DNA from: Eustoma russellianum
Taxonomy: Eukaryota > Streptophyta > Magnoliopsida > Gentianales > Gentianaceae
Length of the DNA: 64,000 nucleotides
Direction: 5' to 3'
Assembly (NCBI GenBank): GCA_036186865.1
Contig: AP025069.1
Location: 18,165,447 to 18,229,446 of the forward strand
In this document: one piece after another, positions 11,259 through 22,809 of the stretch
How the letters are laid out: each line of letters begins with the position of its first letter
Position numbering within the stretch: position 1 is the stretch's first letter
Position numbers and translations under genes: made by a program
Notes under the pieces: model-generated
The model's input: only the letters and a program-made list of their open reading frames with translations
What the model was told of the DNA's origin: nothing
The model's database searches: none

Positions 11259-13537
11259 TGTTACGGCCGAAAACAAAAAAAGAAAAAGAAAGGAATAGTA
11301 ATAAAATGAAGGATAGAGATAAATACAAATTAAATGGTAAGTAGAGTTACACTAGGAAACCTAAACCAAAATCTAATGGGAAACCTAAAATCTACCCTAA
11401 CTCCCCCCACCAGATACATACATATACACGCACAACACTACAAAAAAAACCCCACCCAGCCCCTCAACACACACACACGCACGCTCAAGGAAAAAAGAAA
11501 AAAAGAGAAGAGAGAAAAAAACAGAGAAGAAGAAGGTAGGCGAAGCCCCGAACCCAAGTTTTAATCTGTTGAATTTATTCGTGTTATCGTCAATCGAGGT
11601 AGGTGCCTCTTCTCCCCTCAAATGGGTATAATCCATGCATTTGTTTGTTTAAGATATTAATTTTGCATATGTTTTATATGACCAAGCATGAGATGATTTG
11701 TTTATTGTTTATACGTGCGTATATGTGCATGGATTTGCTGGTATGACTGGATTAGATTAACAATACCCTCAAATTAATCCAAAAGATTAGACATTTTCAT
11801 ACTTGTAGTTGTTTAAAATGGCGTTTTGTCCTTAGAATAGGTTCATCTAGCCCGGAATAGGTTGGGATTAGTTCGGAAGTCAAAGAAACGTGTTTGAGGG
11901 ACGAGTTTCAGGGGTGGCGCGTGGGGCTCACGTGCGTCCCCTGACGGCGCGTCCGGACACGCGCTGACGTGTCCACTTCCAAAAGATGCGTCGCGTTATT
12001 ACGAGTCCAACGCAACTAGTTTGAGGTCAATCGGAGTTAAAACGAAGATTTTATTGAGGTTTGAAGGAAATAAGAATTAATTGAAAAAATAAAAAAAAAC
12101 GTAATTTCCAGGTCAGCCGGGTCAGGCTGAGCCAGATTTCTGGTCTGACCCGCCAGACTGACCCGATTTCTGGTCTGGGTTGGTCCGAAAATTTTAAAAA
12201 AAAAAAAGAGGAAGGAAGGAATGGACCGGACCTGGCTGCCGGACTGGGCAGGATGGCCTGCGGACTGGACCAGGGTAGCAGGCCGGGCCAAAAATCGAAT
12301 TTAATTAAAAAGAAAAGAAATTCTGGAAATTAATTTCTGAAATGATTAACTAATAAATAATTAATTAAAATTAGTTTGAAATTCCAGAAAAATATATTTA
12401 ATTATCTAAAAATTCTAAATAAATTCTAGAAAATATAAAATTTTAAAATTAAATTATTTCCACCTAAGTTCTGAAAAATAGTAGAAAATTTTAAAAAATT
12501 AATACAAGCTAAGGAAAAATAAAAGTGGTGATAAATAACAACTTTCTAATATTCGCAAAATTTACGTAACCAAATATTGAGTGCCGGAGGTGGTGAGGAT
12601 GGGCTTACGGGCCCTAGGCAACTTTGTTGTTGCATTCATGGCACGTGCATTTGCATTTAGAGTGGGTTGAGATGTATGGGTATCAGACGCTCCAGAGGAG
12701 TGGATCATGGTGTGCGGGCCATGAGTATTCGGCTATGGTGGATCATGGTGTACAGGCCATGAGTATTCAGTTATGGTGGATCATGGTGTACGGGCCATGG
12801 ACATCGGTTATGGTGGATCGTGGTGTACGGGTCACAAGCATCGTTCAAGGTGGATCATGGTGTACGGACCACGGGCATCCGTCAGGGTGGATTTAGTGTA
12901 CGGGCTAAAGGCATCCAGTCAATCCCGGGATCATGCATTACATGTAGGTCTAGGGGCATATTGCATGACATGATTCTTGTTGCGTGTGACACGTGGACTG
13001 AGCATGCATCACGTATTTGCGCATTTTATGCGGAGTGTTTTACTTACCGCATTTACTTTATCTTATGCATGTTATATTATATTATGTGCTATGTGGTTAT
13101 ATCATCTCGGTATACACGTTTTGTATTGGTTTGAGGCGGGCATCTACTTGGTGATTTTCTATCACTCACCCCTACTTCCCAGGTGAGCCGGATGAGGACT
13201 ACGAGCACATCTTTGTTGAGGAGGGGCGAACATAGCGGAGTGGGCCGGTTGAGAGCTGCAGCTAGGATATGAGGGGACTCTGGAGCCGTTTTGTTTTTAG
13301 TTATCTTTTGGGGATTTTCACAGACTTCTTTATTGTTATATTATCAGATTTCTTTTTATTTAGTGATGTAATAACAATTATTCGAGTTTAATTTAAGTTA
13401 TGATTTTTGTTTTCGCGAGAAAAATTTCTACGTCATTTCTGACACGTAAGAGATTGATTCGACGCCTTGTATTCTCCCTAGTGAGATACGACAGGTGCAC
13501 AATTCGCGATGTTATGGCTCGGGAGCGGGGCGCTATA
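11259..13537 (+). repeat. 3' LTR of T1 (2.28 kb)
   Basis: Begins TGTTACGGCC and ends GGGGCGCTATA, where related LTRs end GCGCTACA, so the terminal CA has mutated to TA. It holds purine- and CA-rich low-complexity sequence around 11400-11540 and the hairpin array at 12702-12909. No gene is visible. The small ORFs over the array come from its repeat period. Confidence 0.85.
12702..12909 (+). repeat. array of six 37-38-bp units, each with a potential hairpin (T1 LTR)
   Basis: Units start at 12702, 12740, 12778, 12815, 12852 and 12889. Units 1-3 have arms CATGG/CCATG around an 8-nt loop (tgtgcggg, tgtacagg, tgtacggg). Unit 6 has arms TTTAG/CTAAA around tgtacggg, so both arms changed and pairing was kept. 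Unit 5 pairs as TGGT/ACCA; unit 4 is weak (GTG/CAC). Confidence 0.75.
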
Positions 13538-15124
13538 GTAGATATAACACCACGTTACTCACTTGGCACATTTTGATTGGAGGGTTGACTTGGCCTTGCT
13601 TACTTGGCACTTGATGATTGGTCCAACTTGTCTTCATTTAGTGTGCTATAAAATCTGAGAATAAATTGCGAACATGTGCCAAAAAGAGTTCAAAATGTTG
13701 CCAAATAATCATCATTTAATCCCTTCAATTTTGGGATGCCAATTAGCCATAATAATCAGCCCAAAATCGGCCAGCATATAGCGCATGTGCTGAATTGTTA
13801 CCTTGTGTAGCTCTCTCTTTTATGTCACTAACCTTGTGTGGCATATTCTCCACCAATTAAGATGCCAACTAAAATCCACATAGGCTCCATCAAGGCTGAG
13901 ATTGGCGTGTAATAAATCTTGCACATGTGCTGAATTTGATTTTGGCAAACTTTGTAAAATAATGCACAATAATTACACATATATGGTAAATTCTAATCAG
14001 CCCTAATTTGAATTTTCTAGAACACTTTAACATGTCTTGAATGTGTAAAAAGTGTCGAGATACATGTTACAAGTCATGCCAAAAATGTTCCATGTGTTAT
14101 ATTCGTAGAAAACCGAATTTTCGACTTTCGTCGATTACGCGATTTTTCTTCGATTAAATTCAAACTTTTTGCACATGTCATATATATTATGTCACACATA
14201 ATATACATAATACAAAGTAGATATTCAGCTCATAAGGCTGAAGTAAGTGGCGCCCCATGTGCTCAATTGTTTGAATTTGAAATCTCCACAATTTGGCCTT
14301 AATTGTGGGTGATTTGTATGTGCCAACATAGAATGATTTCATGGATGAATTTAACATGTGAGCCACGAAATTTGTGGCTATTTTAAAGTATATGGACTGG
14401 CCATCTTTATATGGCAAGTACGTGACGCGTTGGCGAAGTTTCGGTATTCACCCGATACGACAATTTTTGGTTTGTAACGTGTCATTATAATTTTGTCATC
14501 ACCATGACTTATATCATATGATATAAGACCTGAATATACTCATAAATATGAGGTGCATATAGTGGTGTGACGTTGACGTACGTTTGTAATATATGTAACG
14601 TGTCGATAGTACATCGGAATATATGTGTATTGTGTCTTTTTAACAAAAATATGAATATATATATATATATAATATTAGGCGTGTATATTGAAAGAATGAG
14701 GAGACTTTCCATTTTCAATTTGTTTCCATCAAGCTTTCTCCAAATATGTCTTCATTTAATGAACCAGTTAGTTCATTAACTTAAGTACTTCACTTAATGA
14801 ACAAGTTTAGTTTATTAATTGTGGCACCTGAAAATAGTTCAAAGACAACAAATGTTTGCCATATGATGTAAGCTTTAACGCTTCATAGCTTGTTAGTACG
14901 GCAGCAATATATATAAAGCATATGAGGCATGTATATCAAAAAAACGTGTCAAGTAATAATTTTGTCATTCATTTCGTAAACTCGTACTATTTAAATCATT
15001 CAAACACTTTTTCTCAACATGTATATCACAAAAACGTGTCAAGTAATAATTTTATCATGCATTTCATAAACTCGTACTATTTAAATCATGCATTTGTAAA
15101 TCATTCAAACACCTTTTCACAACA
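13538..15124 (-). repeat. 3' LTR of element C, part right of T1
   Basis: Collinear with 36811-37252 and with 5200-6472. Its end ...CACAACA at 15124 is followed by the PPT complement ATCTCCCCCTT. No gene. A short TA-rich tract lies near 14655-14672, and there are duplicated blocks around 14930-15120. Confidence 0.8.
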
Positions 15125-15320
15125 ATCTCCCCCTTTTGATGATTTACAAAATAACACTGGTTCATGATTTGAATATAACTGCTCCCGCTCTAATTATGCA
15201 CAAATTTGAATTCTGAATTTTGAAATCGTTGTGTCCCCCTTAAATTGTGCAATCATGCTCTCTCCCCCTTAAATCACTTTCTCTCCCTCTTAAATCATGC
15301 ACTCTCTCCCCCCCCCTTTA
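15125..15320 (-). other. serial polypurine tracts of element C
   Basis: On the minus strand this is a string of purine runs, each AAGGGGGAGA-like or longer, next to the LTR at 15125-15136 and again near 15230, 15258, 15276 and 15300-15318. Multiple PPT-like repeats before the 3' LTR are a reported trait of SIRE-type elements. Confidence 0.7.
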
Positions 15321-15417
15321 TTTTGTAAATAATATCAAAAGTGCATGTAAGAAAGAAATAGCAGTTTATAGTATATCAACAAAAATCATGCATTTCAAGT
15401 GCGTTCTTAAGGGTTAT

Positions 15418-16290
15418 TTATTCAACTCTTTGCAAATGTCCCTTTTGGTACCCAAACCTGGGTGGCCTTCCTAGGCCTCCAAAAGGTGAGAAAGGAGATG
15501 AAGATGCAATATAATAGACGTTATGTGAGTATGTGTTTGGCCTTTGGCCGAGAATCCCATCATCCACAGAGTATGATCTTTGTTTTTGATATGCATTTGT
15601 ATTCATGTGTATACTACGTGATCTAGATGCATTTATGTTGAATGAATATCGTGTATGTATCAGAGGTTTCTTTTCGTATTTATATGGCACATAATTACAC
15701 CTTGTATGATATGAAGAAAAAGCACGATAAGATGAAGTAGGGGAGAGTCGAGGCATCTTCTTTGGCGCCATATTTATCTTGAAAGCATCGGTTTTCTTAG
15801 ATTAAGATGGAATGAATTTGGTTGATTTATTTAGTGTCTCATTTTTCTCGATGAATCCTAATCTGGTTTTGTCGCTATCATGCTTTTGTGAAGAGATGAT
15901 GCGATCTAGCATGTTCGTACCCGAACCGAATTGTTTTACAGTCTTTTCTAAATCCGTGTCTCTTGATTTCAAATCTGAGATCTCGGCTTTCATTTGATTA
16001 TTCTCCGTTGTCAAAGATGAAATTTCAAACTTTAATGAATTTATCATGCAAGACGACTCTTCTTTTGAATCGTTTAATTTAGATACGAGATTTGTGTTAG
16101 AAGATTCTGACAATTTCTTGCCTTCAATTAACCGTTTCTTTTCTTATGCAAGAGTCCTAGCAAACTTATGTAATTCAAGATATTCAACATACAAATCATT
16201 ATAAGATAGTTCAGAATCCGACTCAGAATCCGAATTTACCTCATTATCAAAAAGTTGAGGCCTTTGGCTTGACATACCTTCTTGTTTTTT
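15418..16290 (-). pseudogene. shrunken SIRE-type gag of element C
   Basis: The minus-strand start near 16275 gives a SQRP motif like the MSIQRPP start of element A's gag, then jumps to the gag C-terminal coiled coil. The part at 16113-15802 is clearly homologous to the gag tail at 2100-1800 (shared KLNDSKEESSCM and MLDRIISSQKHDSDKT-type blocks). The linker follows at 15771-15418 (SRSRSIHMNT, LGQRPNTYS). The gag core and nucleocapsid knuckle are deleted. No protein function is expected; the remaining sequence may matter only as RNA. Confidence 0.75.
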
Positions 16291-16345
16291 TGGCTAGTGG
16301 ATGCTATTAAAGACTATTATATCCTCTAGTCGTGAGTGTGCCTGC

Positions 16346-16357
16346 ACTCTGATACCA
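16346..16357 (-). other. primer-binding site of element C (tRNA-iMet type)
   Basis: Minus strand reads TGGTATCAGAG, two bases from the LTR end TGTAGGACC at 16360. It defines the 16360-16395 segment as the start of the 5' LTR. Confidence 0.82.
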
Positions 16358-16390
16358 CTTGTAGGACCTGCATAGCACCACTAGAAGGGG

Positions 16391-16395
16391 GGTTG
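16391..16395. other. target-site duplication GGTTG, left copy (element NA)
   Basis: GGTTG directly precedes TGTTGTACCCC. The matching copy is at 35687-35691 after GCGCTACA. Joining the flanks restores a continuous SIRE-type LTR (compare 3460-3475). Confidence 0.93.
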
Positions 16396-17821
16396 TGTTG
16401 TACCCCGCCTAAATTAGTATGGCATCTAGGTTGGGGTGAAGCAAGGCAATAGAACGATATCTCGAAAGGAGGGTATCTTCGGCTTTACCTACGATTATTT
16501 AAGATTAAAGGAAATTAGCATACCACCCAAAGCGTAAAATATGAAGCAAGTGAGCTGTTGGAAGTTTTCTTAAGATTACTAAATTTTCTAAATTTTCTGC
16601 TCAGAGGATTGAGAACAATTAGAAGAAGCCTCTTTCTAAAATAAGTAACTAACTATCGTTAAGAACCTTGGAGGGATTATTCCAAGGCTTTAAGTGTCCT
16701 ATTAATTAAAGATCCAAAAGGATGAAAAGAGGAAAAATACCCCTCTTCGCTATTCTAGCCGCCGGATAGAAGGAGCCATTAAGAGGCCTTTTTATTTCTA
16801 GAAAAAGGTAACTACCTCTCTTAATTGCTTACTAAAGCAATTACCCAAGATAGTTCATGGTGTTTCCTCAGTCATAATGAAAAATGACTTAAGGACTAGA
16901 AAGAGACACACTAATCTTTGAATAATTACACTTGGGAGGGAAAGGACCCCTCCCCACCGCCGGCTTATTGTTGGAGAAAGCCAAAGGAGATTTTATCATT
17001 TAAAACATAGCCTCTTATGGGGTTAAGCAATTTCAAATTTAATGGGAAGTAGGTCTATGTGACACATTTATATACATATGGTATGGGCATACATATATAT
17101 ATATACGTAAACGTTACCTGATGAGATATGATAAGTGGTTTAACGGATTATGGTCCATGGAAAATATACTGAAGGGGCAGTCAATGAAGATACACAAACA
17201 CGTGTATATATATAAATATGTTAAAAAAGAAAATGAGAGCATGGATAAGATGCAATTGAATTACATACACCCACATATGTATTCGGCCATGGGGTATTAA
17301 GGAGTAACCAGTGAGATAGGTTCCTTATACAAACTCCAAAAGATGGGCATAATTAAGCCTTTAATAAATGAAGAACTTCCTTCATCCATCCCCAATATGG
17401 CCACCGGGTACCATTTTGAAGTAAGACAAGAGGAACTTTATCAATTAAGTATAGCGATTCTTAAGGTCTAGCAAATTCAACTTGGCGGAGAATAAGTTAC
17501 ATGACACACTTGTATAAAGCACTGGACATACATGGACTTATACATAGATATGTGCGTATATGTGTACGTGTATAAAGCAGAAGCTACAATGTAATAAATG
17601 GCTTAATGGATTACAGTACAATGAAAAGTTTACGTAAGGAACCATATATGGAAAATACACAATATATGTATGCAAGTAATCTTCCTTGATACTTCATGGA
17701 TTTCAAAGATCTAAGTGTATATTTATATCAAAGTGGATCATCCATGGTTATGTTCTAAGATATAACAACAAGATATGTAAAATAGATAAATTTGTGTATA
17801 ATATATGTGTATATACATATT

Positions 17822-17824
<3 letters not shown>

Positions 17825-17869
<45 letters not shown>
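17825..17869. repeat. (AT)n microsatellite in NA 5' LTR
   Basis: About 22 AT units. The 3' LTR equivalent at 24250-24286 is shorter, as expected for slippage after insertion. Confidence 0.95.
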
Positions 17870-17870
<1 letters not shown>

Positions 17871-20569
17871 GGATCTAGGTATATATATGGCAATAAAATG
17901 GTTTTGGGGAAAGTATGTTATACATATATACATATACGGTTATATATATACACATCCATTGAATATTTTCGGCCATAAAGTGTATTTTAAGGTTTATGAC
18001 TTATTTTAAATTGTGAGAATATATATAGATATATATACACACACGGATATATAGCTATATATATATGTGGGTAAGAATTATGAAAAACATATATATGTAG
18101 GATATATATGTAAATTTTGGCCTTGAGGTTTTGGGGAGTAAGCAATTGAATTTAAGACTATTAAGAACCCAAAAGCAAAGGATGGATGGGTAATTAAGTG
18201 AGATAACCCCCTTAAAGATGCATCCTCCCTTCCCCATGATTAATAGCCGCTGGTTGCGTAACCAAGAAGGAGTTATTTCTTATTTTCTTCACAAGCAACC
18301 TTTCTTCTATCCAATTAAGTAGGGGATATTCCAAGAGACTACTCCATAAAATAAGTACCCCTTCCTCTTCTCTCAAGGGAGCCGGCGGGAAGATGAGCCA
18401 AAGAAGGTCCAAGAACCCTCTAACCTCAAGGCTTGTCTAGGTAAGACCACCATCCACAATCTTTAGTAAGTTACACCTTAAAGGATGAAGCTCATATGGC
18501 ATATCCTTCTTTGACAAAACCGTGAACATCACGGCTCTAGGAGAAGGTTTCAAGACACCAAACAAAAGGGGTGTCTTAGCAAGAGTGGATTTCCCTCAAT
18601 CCATCCAAGATGCAAATGGTAAGACCCTCTATCCCTCAACTTAGTTGTATTATGTAAATCAATAAATGGCTAACAACTACCCTCATAAACCGTATGTAAT
18701 AGGAAAAGGTGGGAGGGAGTACTCCTTGTGCCAACCAAATTCAAGCAAGATCTAAAGACTATGAAGGCAAGTACACTATACTTATTTGTGGCTTAAATGT
18801 GAAAGTGCTTGCTTGAATGTCTAGTTGACCTTAAGATTCAATCTTAGATGTGAAATGCTAAGCCTTGATGCATGAAACTTTCGGCCTAGGGGTTAAGTGG
18901 CGTGTATGTGTGAGTTTTTTCTCCAAAGGTGGATTCTTTGTTGATTTTAAGTACTAATATGTGATGAATCCATGATGAACATGCTTAAGATCCCTCCTTT
19001 TTCATGGATGGGGGATACGGTTGGAAGGGGTAAAAGAAATAAGGGTAGTTTTGCAAGAAGTGATAAGTTATGGGGTAAGGTGTGAATAAGATTTATGCTT
19101 TTGTGTGTTAAGCTTAGTATGTTCTTTGTGGATATGTGATTTTTGCTTTGCATGTACCTAAATGGGTTGTTGGGGGTTAGGGTGTGAATGCACCAACTTT
19201 ACTAAGGTTTGATTTAGTGGGAATATGGTATGCATGGCCAAAGGATGATGTATGTGGTATACAAGCTGTTTTGTAAAGATTTGTATATGATGTTTGTAAT
19301 GTGTTGAATCTGTAATTTCCCATGAAAAAGGTGAGTTTGAAGCTTAATAAAGTGTTTATGTCAAACAATGCAAGTTGGGGCCATTTAGGAATGAATATGA
19401 CCAAATCTGAAATTTACTGGAGCAGGGCAGATTTTAGGTCGTTTTGTGAGACCTGAAAAGAGACCTTAGGGACATTCAATATAGTTGATTTTTGGTAGGA
19501 CATTAGCCCTATGTGTATATTAGATATGAGAGTTAGAATTTCGTTAAAAGGAGTTACAGATTATTTTTAGCGGAATTTTTATTAAAACTGGTCATGCTGG
19601 AAAATTACTTGGCTAAACAGATTTCATATGACATAATGTGTGACCAGGATATGGATCTTAGGAAGATGAAATTGGGCTGATTTTTGACTGGATACTATCC
19701 CTGTGTGTTTACTAAGCTTGAGAGCTGAAATTTTTGAAAAAGGATTCACGGTGTAGTCACACTAGAATTTATAGTAAAATCGGTCAATCCAGAATTCAGC
19801 ATGTAACGGTTTTGGGAAAAAGAATAAATGAGTCCTCGAACGATATTATAAATCCGCGAAATTTTTATATCAACTACTTAAGACATATGTGAACCCTTTT
19901 ATGTAAGCCACTTATCTTAGAATGACTAATCGGAGGGTAAACACCATAATTAAGTGGGCGTCACTAATCTGAAATCTCGAGCAGAATTGAGGAACTTATT
20001 ATAGGGCCTTATTCTAATGGAATTAGGCTTCGTTATACGGCTTGGGCTTACAATCACCAATTAACGGTATGTTTATAATAGTTTCCCAAAGCCGGCCCAA
20101 ATTAAAAGAAGTTTAATGGGCTTACATGAAAGACAAAAGAAAAGGGGCGCTGTATTGCCGAAATTCAGCAGCCTTATTTCGTAATTAATTTGATTAAGTG
20201 TCTTACACATTTTGTATCGTCACGAGAATTTTATTATGAACAGATAGGGCATTTTTATGCATATGTATGACAAGCATTCATGGTAGTGGGCCTAACCATA
20301 AGGGAATTGAGGCTGAGTATATGAATTGATAAGCTGGAAATTTTTCCAGTAGAAGGAATGAGTTGTACGTATGTGTATACATATTGCATTATATCATGAT
20401 TTACACAGTACATGCCATGCATTGTATCATCGTCATTTACAGTTATGTATGGCATTGATTTTATGTGAAAGAAAGATGAAAAACGTTTTAAAGAAAAGAT
20501 TTTGTTTTAAAAAGAACGCTTCCCACCGGTACCGTGTGTATATGTTTCCTGGCTAGTAAGGACACATTC

Positions 20570-20718
20570 CAGATCCGGGGTTAATTGATCTGATGATATG
20601 GACCGTTCGGGGCCCAGAGAGAATAGACCCGATAAGTGATGACGTTACTGTTCCGAATCCGAGAATAATAGATTCGAAGGGGAGAAGTGAACGTCTCAGA
20701 TCCAGGAAGATAGATCTG
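20570..20718 (+). repeat. array of four hairpin units with differing stems (NA 5' LTR)
   Basis: Unit 1 arms CAGATC (20570-20575) and GATCTG (20587-20592). Unit 2 TCGGG (20607-20611) and CCCGA (20628-20632). Unit 3 CGAATC (20654-20659) and GATTCG (20671-20676). Unit 4 CAGATC (20697-20702) and GATCTG (20713-20718). The loops of units 2-4 share an AGAGAATA-like core. Stems differ between units but each pairs perfectly. Confidence 0.75.
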
Positions 20719-21514
20719 AACACTCTATTGTTTTCTTGACGATGAATGTTTTAAAAGAAAGGCATAAAGAACATATCATCATTTTTATCATGATGCATCA
20801 CACGTACATATGCATGCATGTCACATTTATGGAGTCATCGGGTAGTGGCACATGATACTTAGACTAAGTTGTTATAACTTGGTAGTTCTAAGTTATGATC
20901 TTATTAGGTGATGATCCTTGATATGTTACGAACTTATGCAAGTTGCAGCCTTTATTGTTATGTTCTTTAAGTAACGATCTTGCTTAAGTTATGATCTTGA
21001 CGCAATAAGTGTTGATCACTGACGGGTATTGGATGGAGGTCAGGTATGTTTCTAAACCGAATTTTTTTTGGGGTTCGGTTCTTGTATGTACTTTCCATTT
21101 AATCCTCGATTATTTGTAGTATACTTGCTGGTGACTTTGTCACTCACCCCCTATTTTTCCTCCCAGAGACTGCAGGGAAGAAGGTAGAATGGATTGAGGA
21201 TGAACCTAGGGTCCCCTACCCGTGAGTGCAGCGAAAGATGGACGAATTAGGAGACTTGACGTGCTGGTTGTGACCGATGATTTATTATGTAATTGTGATG
21301 GGAAACAGTTACTTTTGAGAATTTCTGTACTTGTGATTTGGGTTGTAACAACTAAGAATTATATCGTGGATGTTTTTAATTTGAGGTTTTAATTCTGCCA
21401 TGTTTTCGCTTACTTATTAACGTGTAAGCACAAAAGTCCATGCATTTTATCATGGGCCACGACATGTTATGGATCGACGCCTAGTACTCTCCTTAGTGAA
21501 GTACGGCGGGTGCA

Positions 21515-21540
21515 CCGTATCCGGCTGGGCCGGGATACGG
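21515..21540 (+). promoter_or_regulatory. U5 hairpin next to the PBS (NA)
   Basis: Arms CCGTATCC and GGATACGG, 8 bp and perfect, ending 8 bases before the LTR end. T2 has a different but equally paired stem at the equivalent place (55578-55593). Confidence 0.6.
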
Positions 21541-21550
21541 GCGCTACAGG

Positions 21551-21562
21551 TGGTATCAGAGC
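21551..21562 (+). other. primer-binding site of NA (tRNA-iMet)
   Basis: TGGTATCAGAGC two bases after the LTR end GCGCTACA; continues CGAGGCTC. Confidence 0.9.
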
Positions 21563-21852
21563 CGAGGCTCCAGATCCGAGCAGAATATAGAACTAGGTCA
21601 TGATCGTAGACGTTTAAGCTTGATCTTAGATCTAAGTTCTGATCCTACATGAGAGTTGACCTTAGACTAGGATGACTTAGACTGGAAAACTAGGGTTCGG
21701 CCTATTGATAAAACCCTAATTGACGACAAATCACAGAATTTAATTTCTAAAGTATGTATGTGCACGCCCCAGATATGCTACTGGTATAGATTAAATTCTG
21801 CCACATATTATGACATTCCCAAATTGAATAAAACTGACGCTATGTGGTGCAG

Positions 21853-22599
21853 ATGACCTCACAAACTGGTATATGGACATCATCACTGTCACCTCCGGGA
21901 AGTATTGGATTTTATTACTGACAATTGGCTAAAGTGCAAATTCCAAGATTTGGCGGGGAGTCCGGACCAAAAGAAGCTGAGAAATGGTTGGACGAGGTTG
22001 AGGGACACCTTTTTAGAGTTCAGATGCCGGATGAGATGAGGGCACCAATCGTTCGGCCATTCCTGATTGGCAAAGCCGGTCAGTGGTGGAGAAAGAATGT
22101 CTAGTCACTATCTCGACCTATAACTTGGGCAAGATTCCTGGGAGAATTTTGTGGAGCTTACCTCTCACTGGAATTGGTGATTGAGAGGATTGAAGAATTT
22201 GATACACTAAGACAAGAACCGGGCACCCTGGTATCAGAATATGTCTACCACTTTACTATATTAGGACGGTATGCTCCCTTGATTATGGAGGATGAACAGT
22301 GGAAGATAACCAGATTCGTACGTGGTCTAAATCCTCGGATTAAAGCTAGATTTGGAAAAATATACCCAAGTACTTTCGCTGGACTGTTAAAGGATTTCTA
22401 TAAAGTGGAGCACGATATTAGGGTGATGGAGGAACACAAGAGACTGAATGAGTGTATAAAGAGAGAAAGTAGAAGGTCGCAGCCGTATCCTTATAGAGCC
22501 ATGCGCAAAATGATTAGAGGCGCTAATATGGATCGAAGGATGATGCATCCCAGGATTTTGGAACATCCAAACTACCGACAGGTACATCAGATTCTCTAA
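21853..22599 (+). pseudogene. truncated Tekay-type gag of NA
   Basis: One reading frame of 249 codons from ATG at 21853 to TAA at 22597-22599, broken only by TGA at 21919-21921 and TAG at 22102-22104. It resembles the retrotransposon gag core of T2 in the order FGG..PKEAEKWL, a GKAGQWW block, SEYVYHF and VRGLNPRIK. It ends before any CX2CX4HX4C knuckle, so even the intact ancestor had a shortened gag or a gag deletion. No protease or pol follows; the PPT comes 200 bases later. The lack of frameshifts suggests gag coding was retained for some time. No function is expected from this copy as it stands. Confidence 0.82.
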
Positions 22600-22774
22600 A
22601 CTAAAGTACTTATGTTTTATCTTACTTATTCCAAATAAGGTTAATCATAAGAGAATGTGAAAGGGAACCTTGAAGGAGGATTTCTACATAAGCAATGATG
22701 AATGGACAGGGTAAAACAACTAAAAGATGTATAAGGACTGGGGAAACATGGAAGCATAGACCCTACTATCCCCA

Positions 22775-22790
22775 GTTTCGAGGACGAAAC
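22775..22790 (+). promoter_or_regulatory. GTTTCG-AGGA-CGAAAC stem-loop upstream of the PPT (NA)
   Basis: Identical 16 bases to T1 and T2, eight bases before the PPT. Kept in an element that has lost all of pol, which points to a role in RNA or DNA rather than as protein code. Confidence 0.72.
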
Positions 22791-22797
22791 TTATTTT

Positions 22798-22809
22798 AAG
22801 GGGGGAGAA
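22798..22809 (+). other. polypurine tract of NA
   Basis: AAGGGGGGAGAA immediately before TGTTGTACC, the 3' LTR start. Confidence 0.88.

Larger units (their letters stand above)
8248..13537 (+). mobile_element. Tekay/Del-type Ty3/gypsy element T1, decayed 3' half
   Basis: Contains the end of the protease-RT linker, RT, RNase H, integrase and a chromodomain-like tail, a PPT and a 2.28-kb 3' LTR. Domain order and pol sequence closely match the intact element at 52875-63177. The 5' part is missing because SIRE LTR B ends at 8247, probably an insertion into T1. The right end (cgctata) is followed by GTAGA. The same GTAGA occurs in the uninterrupted sister LTR at 36811-36815, which fits a 5-bp TSD and shows that T1 itself inserted into SIRE element C. 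Confidence 0.88.
13538..16395 (-). mobile_element. internally deleted SIRE-type element C
   Basis: Minus-strand element: 3' LTR part (13538-15124), a run of PPT-like tracts, a shrunken gag remnant, PBS and the first 36 bases of the 5' LTR (16360-16395). That LTR resumes at 35692 after the 19-kb insertion NA. The interior is only about 1.2 kb: protease, integrase, RT and RNase H are absent, and gag is reduced to its first residues, its tail and the gag-pol linker. It can only have moved with help from an autonomous relative. The left part of the 3' LTR is cut off by T1. Confidence 0.83.
16396..21548 (+). repeat. 5' LTR of NA (5153 bp)
   Basis: Starts TGTTGTACCCCG and ends GGGCGCTACA, followed by GG and the PBS. 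Matches 22810-25490 plus 33174-35686. It contains a 45-bp AT run (17825-17869), a hairpin array (20570-20718) and a U5 hairpin (21515-21540). I see no coding region; ORFs with YIYIYI runs are translations of the AT run. Confidence 0.9.

Noticed and set aside
12624..13134. Overlapping plus-strand ORFs with repeated MVDHGV/WCTGH peptides
   Set aside because: They are translations of the 37-38-bp hairpin array in the T1 LTR; different frames give similar ORFs and no protein family is recognisable.
17686..18009. ORFs with YIYIYIYI runs, also at 24111-24426
   Set aside because: Translation of (AT)n microsatellites in both NA LTRs.
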